64,000 nt of DNA from Pseudofrankia coriaricola (GTDB taxonomy: Bacteria; Actinomycetota; Actinomycetes; Frankiales; Frankiaceae): positions 1 through 64,000 of the forward strand of contig NZ_MBLO01000243.1 of assembly GCF_001854805.1 (NCBI RefSeq), given 5' to 3'. A program made the translations under genes and the position numbers. Positions within the stretch are counted from its first letter, which is position 1. Each line of letters opens with the position of its first letter. Below, one piece after another: positions 50,030 to 58,872 of the stretch. The notes under the pieces were generated by a model that saw only the letters and a program-made list of their open reading frames with translations, was not told where the DNA came from and searched no databases.

Positions 50030-50138
50030 GGTTGTCAGCCTGCGCCATCACGGATACCGGTAAAGAGAGCCTGTCCATACTGGTACTGTCAGCACCAGGC
50101 ACAGCGGGCCACCGTCGGGCAGTCTGGAGGGCGTGACC

Positions 50139-51089
50139 ATGGCGCAGCCGACGGAGATCGAGTACGTGCCCGCGCCGCGCCGGCCGAGGCAGCCGCGGCC
50201 GGCGGAGCGGCCGCCCGGTGAGGCGAGGTCAGGCGCGCGGGCGAGCGAGCGCCGCGCGGAGCTCGCGTCGTTCCTGCGTAGCCGCCGGGAGCGAGTCAGC
50301 CCGGAGGACGTCGGCATGCCGCCCGGCCCGCGCCGGCGCACCCCCGGCCTGCGCCGGGAGGAGGTCGCCCAGCTTTCCGGGGTCGGCGTCACGTGGTACA
50401 CGTGGCTCGAGCAGGGGCGGCCGATCAACGCCAGCGCCCAGGTGCTCGGCGCGGTGGCGCGGACGCTGCGGCTCGACGTCGCCGAGTGCGAGCATCTGTT
50501 CCGGCTGGCCGACGTGCCACAGGCGGCGGCCGCCCCCGACGAGCCACAGGAGGCGACGCGGGACCTGCGCGTCATCCTGGACGGCCTCGACCCGCTGCCG
50601 GCCTCGCTCGTGAACGCCCGCTCCGACGTGCTCGCCTGGAACGACGCGTACGCGGCGATGTTCCCGCACGTCGTGAACGCCCCGGCCACCGAGCGGAACT
50701 CGTTCTGGTTCATGTTCACCGCCCCGCCGGAGATCAACCCGATCGTGAACCTTGACGAGCAGGCCCCCGAGGGCGTGGCCGTGTTCCGCTACCGCTACAG
50801 CCAGCACCTGGGCGACCCGGAGTGGCAGGACTTCGTCCACCGTCTCTGTGCGGCGAGCCCCCTGTTCGCCCGCCTCTGGGCGACGCACAACGTCGCCCCG
50901 CCGCGCCCCTGCAACAAGCGGTTCCGCTTCCCGGAGGTCGGTGAGATCGCGGCGCGGACCACCCACCTCGACGTCGGCGCGCTGCCCGGCGTCCGGCTGG
51001 TGGTCTACACACCGATCGACGACGCCAGCCGCGACCGCCTGGCCGAGCTGCGAGCTCGTGCCACGGCCGCGGGCCGCCTCCAGGGCTGA
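50139..51089 (+). CDS. XRE-family regulator with MmyB-like ligand-binding domain, 316 aa
   Basis: Helix-turn-helix RTPGLRREEVAQLSGVGVTWYTWLEQGR after a 35-residue basic leader, then a MmyB/MLTR domain with VNARSDVLAWNDAYAAMFP and FRFPEVGEIAARTTHLDVGALPG. The ATG at 50139, eight bases after GGAGG, is preferred to GTG at 50133. It is divergent from the MFS exporter and probably regulates it. Its stop codon lies inside a long hairpin shared with the convergent reductase gene. Confidence 0.9.
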   Translation: MAQPTEIEYVPAPRRPRQPRPAERPPGEARSGARASERRAELASFLRSRRERVSPEDVGMPPGPRRRTPGLRREEVAQLSGVGVTWYTWLEQGRPINASAQVLGAVARTLRLDVAECEHLFRLADVPQAAAAPDEPQEATRDLRVILDGLDPLPASLVNARSDVLAWNDAYAAMFPHVVNAPATERNSFWFMFTAPPEINPIVNLDEQAPEGVAVFRYRYSQHLGDPEWQDFVHRLCAASPLFARLWATHNVAPPRPCNKRFRFPEVGEIAARTTHLDVGALPGVRLVVYTPIDDASRDRLAELRARATAAGRLQG

Positions 51090-51141
51090 CCCGCGCACGT
51101 GCCGAGCCCGCCGAGCGCGGTGGCGGCACGTGCGCGGGTCA
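51087..51141. terminator. 18-bp-arm hairpin containing both convergent stop codons
   Basis: TGACCCGCGCACGTGCCG at 51087-51104 and its exact reverse complement at 51124-51141 flank a 19-base loop. The first three bases are the stop of the XRE gene and the last three the stop of the aldo/keto reductase gene on the other strand. It should act as a terminator for both. Confidence 0.78.
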
Positions 51142-51963
51142 GCGGATGTCGTCGACGTCGGGGTCGCCGCCGGAGCGGGACTGCGGGCGGGCGGCGATCG
51201 TCACCATCTCGTCGGTGGTGAGCTCGAAGCCGAAGACGTCGAGGTTGGCCTGCTGGCGGGCGGGCGACGACGACTTCGGGATGGGGACGACGCCGCGCTG
51301 GAGGTGCCAGCGCAGGACGACCTGGGCGGGCTTGACCTGGTGGCGGTCGGCGATCACGGCTAGGACCGGGTCGGACAGCAGGGCCGTCTTGCGGGCGAGT
51401 GGTTGCCAGGCCTGGGTGACGATGCCGAGCCCGGTGTCGTAGGCGAGCTGGGCGTCCTGGGTGAAGTGCGGGTGCAGCTCGATCTGGTTGACGGCCGGGA
51501 CTATGCCGGTCTCGGCGACCAGCCGGCCGAGGTGGGCGGGGGTGAAGTTCGAGACGCCGACCGAGCGCAGCACGCCGTCGTCACGAAGCTTGATCATGGC
51601 GCGCCAGGAGTCGATGTAGCGGTCCAGGCGCGGCAGTGGCCAGTGGATGAGAAAAAGGTCCACGTACTCGAGCCCGAGCCGTTTGCGTGACTCCTCGAAC
51701 GCGCGCAGGGCTGACTCATAGCCCTGGTCGAGGCCGCGCAGCTTGGTCGTCACCACGATTTCGTGCCGCCCGAGGCCGCTGGTCGCGATGCCCTTCCCGA
51801 CGGCGTCCTCGTTTCCGTATGCGGAGGCGGTGTCGACGAGCCGGTAGCCGGCTCGCAGCGCGGCCCGGACCCCGGCCGCCGCGTCCGTCATCTTGTATGT
51901 CCCGATTCCCACCACCGGCAGCTCACGGCCATCGTTCATCACCCGCGTCGGCGCCATCCCCAT
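51139..51963 (-). CDS. Aldo/keto reductase (2,5-diketo-D-gluconate reductase-like), 274 aa
   Basis: Short AKR form: ELPVVGIGTYKMTD, tetrad residues in LVDTASAYGNEDAVG, VVTTKLRGLDQG and LIHWPLPRLDRYIDSW, and VPIPKSSSPARQQANLDVFGFEL for NADPH. The ATG at 51961-51963, after GGGAGGG, is used; the long open frame back to 52965 is an artefact of base composition. Diketogluconate reductase is a family label; the substrate is unknown. Confidence 0.92.
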   Translation of the reverse strand: MGMAPTRVMNDGRELPVVGIGTYKMTDAAAGVRAALRAGYRLVDTASAYGNEDAVGKGIATSGLGRHEIVVTTKLRGLDQGYESALRAFEESRKRLGLEYVDLFLIHWPLPRLDRYIDSWRAMIKLRDDGVLRSVGVSNFTPAHLGRLVAETGIVPAVNQIELHPHFTQDAQLAYDTGLGIVTQAWQPLARKTALLSDPVLAVIADRHQVKPAQVVLRWHLQRGVVPIPKSSSPARQQANLDVFGFELTTDEMVTIAARPQSRSGGDPDVDDIR

Positions 51964-52073
51964 GCCCCGACCCTCCCATCGCCGCTTCACCGTCCTGCCC
52001 CTGGGGCGGCCAGCCGCGGCGTCGACGGCGAGCCCTGGGTAGGTCGCGGCGGGTCCCGGGTGGACGGCCGGGG

Positions 52074-53084
52074 TCAGGGCAACGTGTAGGCGGCGCGCTG
52101 GCGGGCCAGGACGTGGTCGCGCGCACCGGTGCCGGGGCCTTCGGCGGCCGCGGCGGGGCCATCGGCGGCGGAGGCGGCCGCGGTCTGCCCGGGGAGTGCT
52201 GGGGCGACCCAGGTGTCGAGGTCCGGGTGGTGAAAGAAGACGACCGAGTACCGGTCCGGAACCGGTGCGCCGGGGGTACGCGGTGGGTTGACGACGCGGT
52301 GCAGGTTCTTCGGGATCTGGCCGCGGGTCCACAGGTGCAGCAGGTCGCCGGCCTGCAGCAGGACCGCGCCGGGCGGGAACTCGACCGGCACCCACGCGCC
52401 GTCCGGGCCAAGCGCCGCCTCGAGCCCGGACCGGCCGTCGGCCCAGAGCAGGGTCAGCCCGCCGATGTCCGCGTGCGGGCGCTGCCGGGTCTGGCCGGGA
52501 GCCGGCGCCTCCGGCTGGGCAAGATAGTGGTTCACGCACAGGTTGGAGTGCTGCCGCGTCGTCCAGGCGGGCAGGTCCGCGCCCGGCAGCCCCAGCGCCT
52601 CGCCGATCATCTCGACGAGCCGGTTCGTCAGCGCCCGCGCCGTCCGGTAGTACGTCGTCCAGGTCACCGTCAGCCTCGCCGGCCGCTTCGGCCACAGGGG
52701 GAACGACGCCGCCCACTCGACGTCGTCGACATACCCCGACGGGTCGGGGAGCGCCAGCTCGTAGCGTTCCAGCAGCAGGGCGTCCGCACCGCCCTCGTAG
52801 AGCGGCTGCCAGCCGGCCCACTCCCCCGAGCCCGACCAGCGCACCGGCGCCTTCTGCTCCGGTTCGAGGGCGAAGAACTCCCGGGAAGCCTCGACCATCG
52901 CGGCCAGGTCCGCGCCGAACGACCCGTCGGCGGAGAACTCGTCGAGCCCGGTCAGGAACACGCACGAGTTCCGCCGCAGGGCGTCCACCAACGCGTCGGC
53001 GGATGTCACCGGAAGGTCGAGCACGGGTACCCGCGCGGCGGGAGAGGCCGCGGGAACGGCAGCGGCAGCGGCAGAGAAGTCCAT
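52074..53084 (-). CDS. Isopenicillin N synthase-like Fe(II)/2-oxoglutarate oxygenase, 336 aa
   Basis: Double-stranded beta-helix oxygenase: RVPVLDLPVT and EASREFFALEPEQK in the N-terminal part, then iron ligands in RPHADIGGLTLLW (His-x-Asp) and NLHRVVNPP (distal His) and the co-substrate Arg-x-Ser in DRYSVVFF. The ATG at 53084 follows GGAG. Family members include gibberellin- and antibiotic-type oxidases. No biosynthetic genes adjoin it, so the substrate is open. Its leader contains a perfect hairpin and repeated GGGTGACCAG boxes. Confidence 0.87.
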   Translation of the reverse strand: MDFSAAAAAVPAASPAARVPVLDLPVTSADALVDALRRNSCVFLTGLDEFSADGSFGADLAAMVEASREFFALEPEQKAPVRWSGSGEWAGWQPLYEGGADALLLERYELALPDPSGYVDDVEWAASFPLWPKRPARLTVTWTTYYRTARALTNRLVEMIGEALGLPGADLPAWTTRQHSNLCVNHYLAQPEAPAPGQTRQRPHADIGGLTLLWADGRSGLEAALGPDGAWVPVEFPPGAVLLQAGDLLHLWTRGQIPKNLHRVVNPPRTPGAPVPDRYSVVFFHHPDLDTWVAPALPGQTAAASAADGPAAAAEGPGTGARDHVLARQRAAYTLP

Positions 53085-53104
53085 CGCGTCTCCAGGTCGG
53101 TGCT

Positions 53105-53182
53105 GGGTGACCAGCGTTGGGTGACCAGGGCTGGATGGCCTTGGCTGGTAGCCAAGGCCGGATAGCCAGACCTGGGTAACCG
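53105..53182. promoter_or_regulatory. Repeat boxes and hairpin upstream of the oxygenase gene
   Basis: GGGTGACCAG occurs at 53105-53114 and 53119-53128, and GGGTAACCGG near 53173-53182. Between them GGCCTTGGCT and AGCCAAGGCC (53137-53159) form a perfect ten-base stem with a three-base loop. Placed 20-100 bases before the start codon, these could be a protein-binding array or an RNA leader structure. Confidence 0.5.
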
Positions 53183-53401
53183 GGCCGCCGTTCCGACGCT
53201 GGAGGTAGATACCCGAGGACGCCTCCGACGCTAGCCGCGCCCGCGCGCCCCGGTCAATGCCGGGCACGATCATGCAGGAGCGCCAGGGTGAACCGTCCAC
53301 CAGGTAATCGCGCGCGAGGCCGGCGGTGTCTCGCTGTGCCCAGGCCGTCGTCGGGCGTTTGCTGGGTCGTCGGCGTCCGGCCCGGTCGGCGAGTTAGCCT
53401 G

Positions 53402-54574
53402 ATGCGCATGATCCTCGGTGAGGTGGACGGGGCCGCGGCGGTACTGGAGCGGTGCTGGCGCGACGGCTACTGCGTGCCGAACCCGGACGTCTACCCGCAT
53501 CTGTGGCTGTGGGACTCGTGTTTCCACTCGATCTCGTGGGCGGCGCTCGGCGACCCGCGCGCGGCGGTCGAGCTCGCGTCGTGCCTGGACGCGCAGCTGC
53601 CCAGTGGCTTCGTCCCGCACATGCGCTACGCGGCGCCATCGGAGGGCTCCGGCCCGCTTACCGACCGTTCCTCCTTCACCCAGCCGCCGATCTACGCCCA
53701 TGCCGCCCGGGTGCTGACCGAGCGCGGGCTGCCGCTCGCGCCCGGCACACTCGAGCGGATCGAGCGCGCGCTGGACTACCTGTGGAACCACCGGATGACG
53801 GCGGACGGGCTGCTGTTCATCGTCCACCCGTGGGAGTCCGGGTCGGACGACTCGCCGCGGTTCGACGACTGGATCGGCCGGTCGGCCTGGTCACGCCTGG
53901 CGTTCACGATCTTCGACCATCAGCTGGTGGAGGCCACGAAGTTCGACGAGGAGGGCGCGGCCGTGTGGTCGCGGGAGTTCGTCGTCGCCCCGGCCGCGAT
54001 CAACGCGTTCGCCGCGCACGCCGCCCGCGAGCTCGGTGCGCTCACCGGCAAGCAGGAGTGGCACCGCCGCGCCGACGAGCTCGCGGCCGCCATCGACGAC
54101 CTGCTGTGGGACGGCGAGCAGCACCACTGGGTGGACAAGCCGATCGTCGGTGGTGGCCCGAGCACCGTCCTTCCGACGCTCGACGGACTCATGCCCGCCC
54201 TCGTCACGCCCGACCCCGAGCGGGCCCGGCTTGCGCTCGCCCAGGCGGAGGACGCCGCCGGCTACGCGGCCCCGTTCGGGCTGCGGTTCCTGCCCGCCGG
54301 CCACCCTCGCTACCAGCCCGAACAGTACTGGCGCGGCCCGGCCTGGCCGCAGCTGAACTACATGCTCTACCAGGCCGCCCGCCGCTGGGAGGCGACGACG
54401 CTCGCGGAGGCGATCGCCGACGCCAGCCGCCGTGCCGCACTCGTCTCCGGCTTCGCCGAGTACTGGAACCCGGAGACGGGCGCGGGTCTCGGCGCGATCC
54501 CGCAGGGCTGGGCCGCGCTGGCCGCTGCCTACCCCGCCATCCCCGCCCAGCCCGAGCCGCCGGCCGCCGGCTGA
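53402..54574 (+). CDS. GH63-like (alpha/alpha)6-barrel glycoside hydrolase, 390 aa
   Basis: A helical-barrel hydrolase with NPDVYPHLWLWDSCFHSISW at the N-terminus (catalytic Asp in WLWDS), QYWRGPAWPQLNYMLYQA and EYWNPETGAGLGAIPQGW at the C-terminal end with the second acidic residue. This pattern is shared by bacterial mannosylglycerate/glucosylglycerate hydrolases and trehalase-like GH63 enzymes. Cytoplasmic, with no signal peptide. The ATG at 53402 lacks a good ribosome binding site; ATG at 53408 is possible. A compatible-solute role is inferred from the family. Confidence 0.8.
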   Translation: MRMILGEVDGAAAVLERCWRDGYCVPNPDVYPHLWLWDSCFHSISWAALGDPRAAVELASCLDAQLPSGFVPHMRYAAPSEGSGPLTDRSSFTQPPIYAHAARVLTERGLPLAPGTLERIERALDYLWNHRMTADGLLFIVHPWESGSDDSPRFDDWIGRSAWSRLAFTIFDHQLVEATKFDEEGAAVWSREFVVAPAAINAFAAHAARELGALTGKQEWHRRADELAAAIDDLLWDGEQHHWVDKPIVGGGPSTVLPTLDGLMPALVTPDPERARLALAQAEDAAGYAAPFGLRFLPAGHPRYQPEQYWRGPAWPQLNYMLYQAARRWEATTLAEAIADASRRAALVSGFAEYWNPETGAGLGAIPQGWAALAAAYPAIPAQPEPPAAG

Positions 54575-54722
54575 CCTGGGCGGACCGCGGCGGGATTCCC
54601 CCGGGCCACTGGTGAGACGCGCCGCCTGGCAGCGGGCCTCCCGGGCCTGGCACACCAGCGTTCTCCTGGTGTTGTCCGCCGGCACGCGCTGAGTGGTGGG
54701 GCCGGCCGGGGTGGGAGGTCCG

Positions 54723-55706
54723 TCATCGCCGCCGGCCGCCCACGCCCGCGGTGGGGCGGGAGGCGACCGGGGTGAACTGGTCGCGGTGCTCCGCGACGTA
54801 GGACTCGACGGTCTGGGGCGGAAAGCCGGTGACCTGTTCGACGATGCGAGTCAGCCGGTCGAAGCGGTTCTCGTGGTGCATGCGGGCGAGGGTGAGAATG
54901 TGCTGGCGGGCGTGCGGCGCGAGGCCGGCGACGGGCAGCACATGCTCCGCCCACCATTGGGGCGGGACGTCCACATATGGGATGTCCCTGCCGAGCGCCC
55001 GCGAGTACTCCTCGGCGACGCCCGTCATGTCCTGGGATCGCGGGCCGGTCAGCTCGTAGACGTGCTCACGGTGCGCCTGGGGTTCGGCGAGCAGCTCGGC
55101 GACGACCCGGGCGACGTCACGCGCGGCCATCGGCGAGGTGCGGCCCGAGCCGAACGGAAGGCTGAGCGTCCCGTCGTGGCGGAGCGTGTAAGCGGCGAGC
55201 GCGCTGAACAGCGGGCTCTCGAGGAACGCCGTCGGACGCACGTGTGTCACCGGCAGCCCCGACCAGTCGAGCACCTGCTCAGACAGCCAGTGCAGCCGCT
55301 GCTGGCGGGACTCCCTCAGCCGAAGCGCCGTCATCTGCGACACCGTCAGCTGGGACATGGCGACCAGCGTCTCCAGGCCGCCCGCTCCGTCGCCCGCCGC
55401 GCCGCCGACGGCGCGGGCGACGTCGGCGACCGTCGCCGCCGCCTCCAGGTACTCGGGTGAGACGCTCATGCTGAAGAACATCCGCCGGCAGCCGTCCAGC
55501 GCCCGCGCGACGTCCTCCGGCCGGGTGAGGTCGCCGACGACGACCGGTACGCCGAGCGCGCGCAGCGCGTCCGCCCGCTCGTCATCGCGGTGCGCCATTG
55601 CGCGCACCGGCAACGACCGGGCTACCAGCAGCTCGACCACCGAGCGGCCCACCCCGCCGAGTCCGCCCGCCGCCCCCGTCACCAGAATCGGGCCCGTGTC
55701 CGTCAC
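54723..55706 (-). CDS. NmrA-like NAD(P)-binding protein (atypical short-chain dehydrogenase), 327 aa
   Basis: Begins TDTGPILVTGAAGGLGGVG, the Rossmann glycine motif, followed by RAMAHRDDERADALRALGVPVVVGDL, VAMSQLTVSQMTALRL and THVRPTAFLESP, typical of the NmrA/TMR group that reduces quinones or only senses the NADP state. GTG at 55704-55706 follows GGAGGAGG. It stands alone between a plus-strand hydrolase and a repeat-bearing gap. Confidence 0.86.
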   Translation of the reverse strand: MTDTGPILVTGAAGGLGGVGRSVVELLVARSLPVRAMAHRDDERADALRALGVPVVVGDLTRPEDVARALDGCRRMFFSMSVSPEYLEAAATVADVARAVGGAAGDGAGGLETLVAMSQLTVSQMTALRLRESRQQRLHWLSEQVLDWSGLPVTHVRPTAFLESPLFSALAAYTLRHDGTLSLPFGSGRTSPMAARDVARVVAELLAEPQAHREHVYELTGPRSQDMTGVAEEYSRALGRDIPYVDVPPQWWAEHVLPVAGLAPHARQHILTLARMHHENRFDRLTRIVEQVTGFPPQTVESYVAEHRDQFTPVASRPTAGVGGRRR

Positions 55707-55971
55707 GATCGCCTCCTCCGGCCGCGGCCGCGGCCCACTGGGCCACGTTCCGGGACCGTGGGTTGTGTTCCGACCGAATGCCAAGTGCCGCGCTACCCGC
55801 GCTCCGCGCCAGGCAGGCGGCTCTGTCCCCGGCTGACGGCCGCGCCTCAACCAGCCCTCGGCACCCGAGCGCCTCCGGCGTCCACGCCGTCCCCAGCGTC
55901 CACGGCGCTCCTCCGGTCTGCTTCCCCTCGACCCATCCACCCAAAACCGCTGGTAGCCGCACGCGGGTCAG

Positions 55972-56030
55972 CCGCGGTCATCCGCCGCGGTCATCCGCCG
56001 CGGTCAGGCGACGCGGTCAGACGACGCGGC
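55972..56030. repeat. Short tandem repeat in a 390-bp gene-free gap
   Basis: CCGCGGTCATCCG occurs twice in tandem, then degenerates into GCGGTCAGGCGA-like units. The gap 55707-56096 otherwise contains no recognisable gene. Confidence 0.5.
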
Positions 56031-56096
56031 TTCGGCGGACGATGACCGTCCCCGACCGCCCGGACGAGAACCGTTACCGGTGCCGGTTGATGACCC

Positions 56097-57098
56097 TTAC
56101 CGGCGCCCGGCGTGCCCGACGCCCGGGCGCTGGCGGTCGGGTCCGGCCGCGCGGACGCGGCCGGTGGGCGCCGGGCCAAGGGCGGGCGCGGGGCGACTGG
56201 CGGGCGCGGGGCGGGGAGCGGGCTGTGGGTTGAACAGGAAACGCTGGACGATCGTCGCGACATCCCACAGGTACGGGTTGGCGAACATCGTGATGTGGTC
56301 GCCGGGGATGACGGCGGTGGTCAGGTCCGCGATGCCCGCGTTCTCCCAGCCGAGGCAGGGCGACGTGGAGAGGCGCAGCTGGGAGGGCTGGCCCCACGGG
56401 TTCGCCGGGTTGGCCGGGCGGACGAGGACCACGGGCAGGTCGGACGGCGGCGGGCGGTAGGCCGCATAGGCTCGCACGGCGGCTGAGTAGGTGTCGACGG
56501 CGTCGAGCAGGTGGTCCTCGTAGCGGTCGGGGTCGGTGGCGCCGAGCGCGCGGGCGATCGCGACGCCCTGCGTGCTGAGCGGCACCCCGTGGTCGACGCC
56601 GCAGCGGCAGGCGCCCTGCCAGACGCAGGCCAGGTGGCGCATCCGGGCGAGCTCACGGACGGCCAGCTTGGGGTTGTCGGCCGGCGAGGCCTGCCCGGGC
56701 AGCGGCAGCGCGGCGTCGAACAGGAACACCCGGGCCACCGGCTGGCCGAGGCCGCGCAGCAGCCGGCCCAGCTCGTAGGCCACGACCCCGCCGAACCCGT
56801 ACCCGCCCAGCTGGTAGGGGCCGCCTCCCGGCTGGTCGAGCAGCACCGACGGAAGCAGGTGCACCGCCATCGCGCGGACGTCGCCGAGCGGTGCGCGGGC
56901 GCCGTCGCGGCCGGGGAGGTCGAGCCCGCGGCAGACGGTGCTGACACTGAGCGCGCCGGCGAGCGGGAGGCCTGGGTGCGGCGGGCCTTCCAGGCCGCCG
57001 ACGAGGAACAGCGGCGGCGGGCGGCGGCTCCGCGCCGCCGCGCCGGCGGGCGCACGCCGGGGGGCGGGCCGGGGCGCGGGGCGGGTGGCCACGGGCAT
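56097..57098 (-). CDS. Thioesterase-fold protein lacking the nucleophilic serine, 333 aa
   Basis: Resembles the thioesterase domain of polyketide/peptide synthases: LFLVGGLEG, LPSVLLDQPGGGPYQLGG, GGVVAYELGRLLRGLGQPVA, the triad Asp128 in FLFDAALP and His268 in PGDHITMFA. At the nucleophile elbow, where GYSFGG is expected, it reads GYGFGG, so residue 101 is Gly and classic hydrolysis should be impossible. Pro/Ala-rich tails lie at both ends. It starts 11 bases after the preceding gene's stop and is the last gene of the conservon operon, so a binding rather than catalytic role is likely. Confidence 0.78.
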   Translation of the reverse strand: MPVATRPAPRPAPRRAPAGAAARSRRPPPLFLVGGLEGPPHPGLPLAGALSVSTVCRGLDLPGRDGARAPLGDVRAMAVHLLPSVLLDQPGGGPYQLGGYGFGGVVAYELGRLLRGLGQPVARVFLFDAALPLPGQASPADNPKLAVRELARMRHLACVWQGACRCGVDHGVPLSTQGVAIARALGATDPDRYEDHLLDAVDTYSAAVRAYAAYRPPPSDLPVVLVRPANPANPWGQPSQLRLSTSPCLGWENAGIADLTTAVIPGDHITMFANPYLWDVATIVQRFLFNPQPAPRPAPASRPAPALGPAPTGRVRAAGPDRQRPGVGHAGRR

Positions 57099-57109
57099 GT
57101 CGGTGGGCT

Positions 57110-58036
57110 TCAATCCGGGCCTGCCCAGGTGACGGTGACCCGTCCGGCCGCGACGCGGCCGGCGCTCACGGCGGACAGGACGGCGAACGTGGCCGCCGGC
57201 GACGTCGCCGACGCGACCCGCGGCCTCGCATGCCAGGCCGCCGGGGCCGGGACCGGGCCTTGGGCCGGGTGATGGCCGGTAGGGGTCGGTGACGGCGGGA
57301 TCGGCGCCCGCGGGCGGCGCGCGGGCAGATAGGGCGCGCGCACGGCGGTGGACAAGCCCATCCGGCCGACGAGCAGCGTTACCTGGTTCCCTGCGGCGCG
57401 CACGGCGGCGCGCCACTCGGCCGGGATCGTGTGGTTGAGCCGCTCGATCCCCTGCCGCCCGTCGGCGCGCGGGTGGACCAGGTCGAGGAGGGCCGGGCCG
57501 ATCCTGACCGTCCAGCCGGCCACGAACGGCGGGTCATCCCGCAGTGACGAGTGCAGCGCGAGCCCGGTCGCGAGCGCGTGCGACACCGCCGGGTCGATGA
57601 CTTCCCCCGGCCGCAGCCGGCACGGGTCGCCGGGGGCGCGCGGATCGGTCGTCATCAGGTCGTCGTCGTCATCGACGGCGAGCAGCGGCTGCGGCCGGCA
57701 GCCGGTCAGCGCCGCGGTGCCGATGCCCAGCAGGTCCGCGTAGACGATGCTCGACCCGCTGGCGGCGAGCTCCTCCTCCGCGAGCGCCGCCGGTGCGACG
57801 GTGACCGTGGACGGCGCGCACTCGGCGTGGACGAGCTGGACGCGCCGCACGAAGCGGTGCGGGTAGCGGCGCAGCACCAGCGACGTCGCCTCGCCCATCG
57901 CGAGGTCGCCCTCGCCCTCGCAGACCGGGCACCGATAGGTGCTGGGGTGCGGCCCGTGGCGCAGCGCCGCGAGCAGGTCGGCTGGCAGGAGGGCGGCGAC
58001 CGTGGGGTGGACGCGCAGGTCACGCACACTCGTCAC
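57110..58036 (-). CDS. Protein of unknown function with a CxxC...HxxC motif, 308 aa
   Basis: I do not recognise a family. Visible features: a Cys pair in YRCPVCEGEGD and a later HAECAPS, which together could bind zinc; an acidic run VDDDDDLMTTDP; and a Pro/Ala-rich final third. The start is uncertain (GTG at 58036 chosen because it overlaps the preceding gene by 17 bases; the frame extends to TTG at 58111). It lies between another unknown gene and the thioesterase-like gene in the conservon operon. Confidence 0.65.
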   Translation of the reverse strand: MTSVRDLRVHPTVAALLPADLLAALRHGPHPSTYRCPVCEGEGDLAMGEATSLVLRRYPHRFVRRVQLVHAECAPSTVTVAPAALAEEELAASGSSIVYADLLGIGTAALTGCRPQPLLAVDDDDDLMTTDPRAPGDPCRLRPGEVIDPAVSHALATGLALHSSLRDDPPFVAGWTVRIGPALLDLVHPRADGRQGIERLNHTIPAEWRAAVRAAGNQVTLLVGRMGLSTAVRAPYLPARRPRAPIPPSPTPTGHHPAQGPVPAPAAWHARPRVASATSPAATFAVLSAVSAGRVAAGRVTVTWAGPD

Positions 58037-58787
58037 CGGCGCGACGCCCGTCCACCAGCGTGCCGGTGGCGGGGCTCCTCGCACCGTCGCCAGCGGCGTG
58101 CGGCCCGGCAAGACCGCCGACGCGGCGGCCCTCGACGGAGCCGGCGGCCGAGCGCGGCTCGGTCACCGCGGCCGCACCGCGTGCGCCCGCGGGAACCCTG
58201 GCGACGCGACGGCTGTCCCCGCGGCGGCCGGCGGCGGCCGGCTCGGCGCCGGCCGGGGCGCGCTGGCCGAGGGGCCGGCCGGCGACGCGGTGGTCGTCTC
58301 CACGCGCGAGCGCGGCGGGCGGCTCGGCCGCGGAGGGCACGGGCGCGGACGGGACGGCGGGGGCGGGGACCGAGACGCCGGGACCGGGGACGGGGAGGTC
58401 GTCGGCGGGGGCGGGAAACGTGGAGAGGGTGTCCGGCACGGAATGGCGCAGGTCGGACAGCTCGGGGTACGGGATGCCGTCGGCGGCCTCGCGGCCGGCC
58501 AGCAGGAGGGCGTGGGCGGCGGTCACCCACTCGGCGGTGTCATCGGAACCGGCCGCCTGGCAGACGATCGCCCAGGTGTCGAGCACCTTGGCGAGCGCGC
58601 CCGCCACGTAGGCCGGCATCCGCACGACGACGGCGGGCAGCGCGGCGCCGCCCGGCTCCTCGGCTGCGATCAGCCGGGCCCGGTCGACGTCCACCTCCAT
58701 CTCGATGACGGACAGCAGCAGTGGTAGCGGGGGGTACTCGGGCATTACCGGCGGTGCCACCGGCATCGGTCGCGTCGAAGGCTTCAT
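58020..58787 (-). CDS. Protein of unknown function, 255 aa
   Basis: No family recognised. The first 110 residues look folded and largely helical (LPLLLSVIEMEVDVDRARLI, YVAGALAKVLDTWAIVCQAA), while the remaining 140 are Ala/Pro/Gly-rich and probably disordered. GGGAGGG stands upstream of the ATG. It begins 85 bases after the conservon GTPase gene and overlaps the next unknown gene, which suggests a joint function with the conservon. Confidence 0.65.
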   Translation of the reverse strand: MKPSTRPMPVAPPVMPEYPPLPLLLSVIEMEVDVDRARLIAAEEPGGAALPAVVVRMPAYVAGALAKVLDTWAIVCQAAGSDDTAEWVTAAHALLLAGREAADGIPYPELSDLRHSVPDTLSTFPAPADDLPVPGPGVSVPAPAVPSAPVPSAAEPPAALARGDDHRVAGRPLGQRAPAGAEPAAAGRRGDSRRVARVPAGARGAAAVTEPRSAAGSVEGRRVGGLAGPHAAGDGARSPATGTLVDGRRAGDECA

Positions 58788-58872
58788 CGTTACACGCCCT
58801 CCCTCGAGGGTTAGGGCCGACCGGTGCGCGACGATGGCGAAGCCTCGCGTGCCCGAAAGCCCGTTCCTGGTG

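Noticed and set aside
51964-52965. N-terminal 334-residue extension of the aldo/keto reductase frame
   Set aside because: It overlaps the oxygenase gene in another frame, is Arg/Ala-rich, and the reductase has a good start at 51963.
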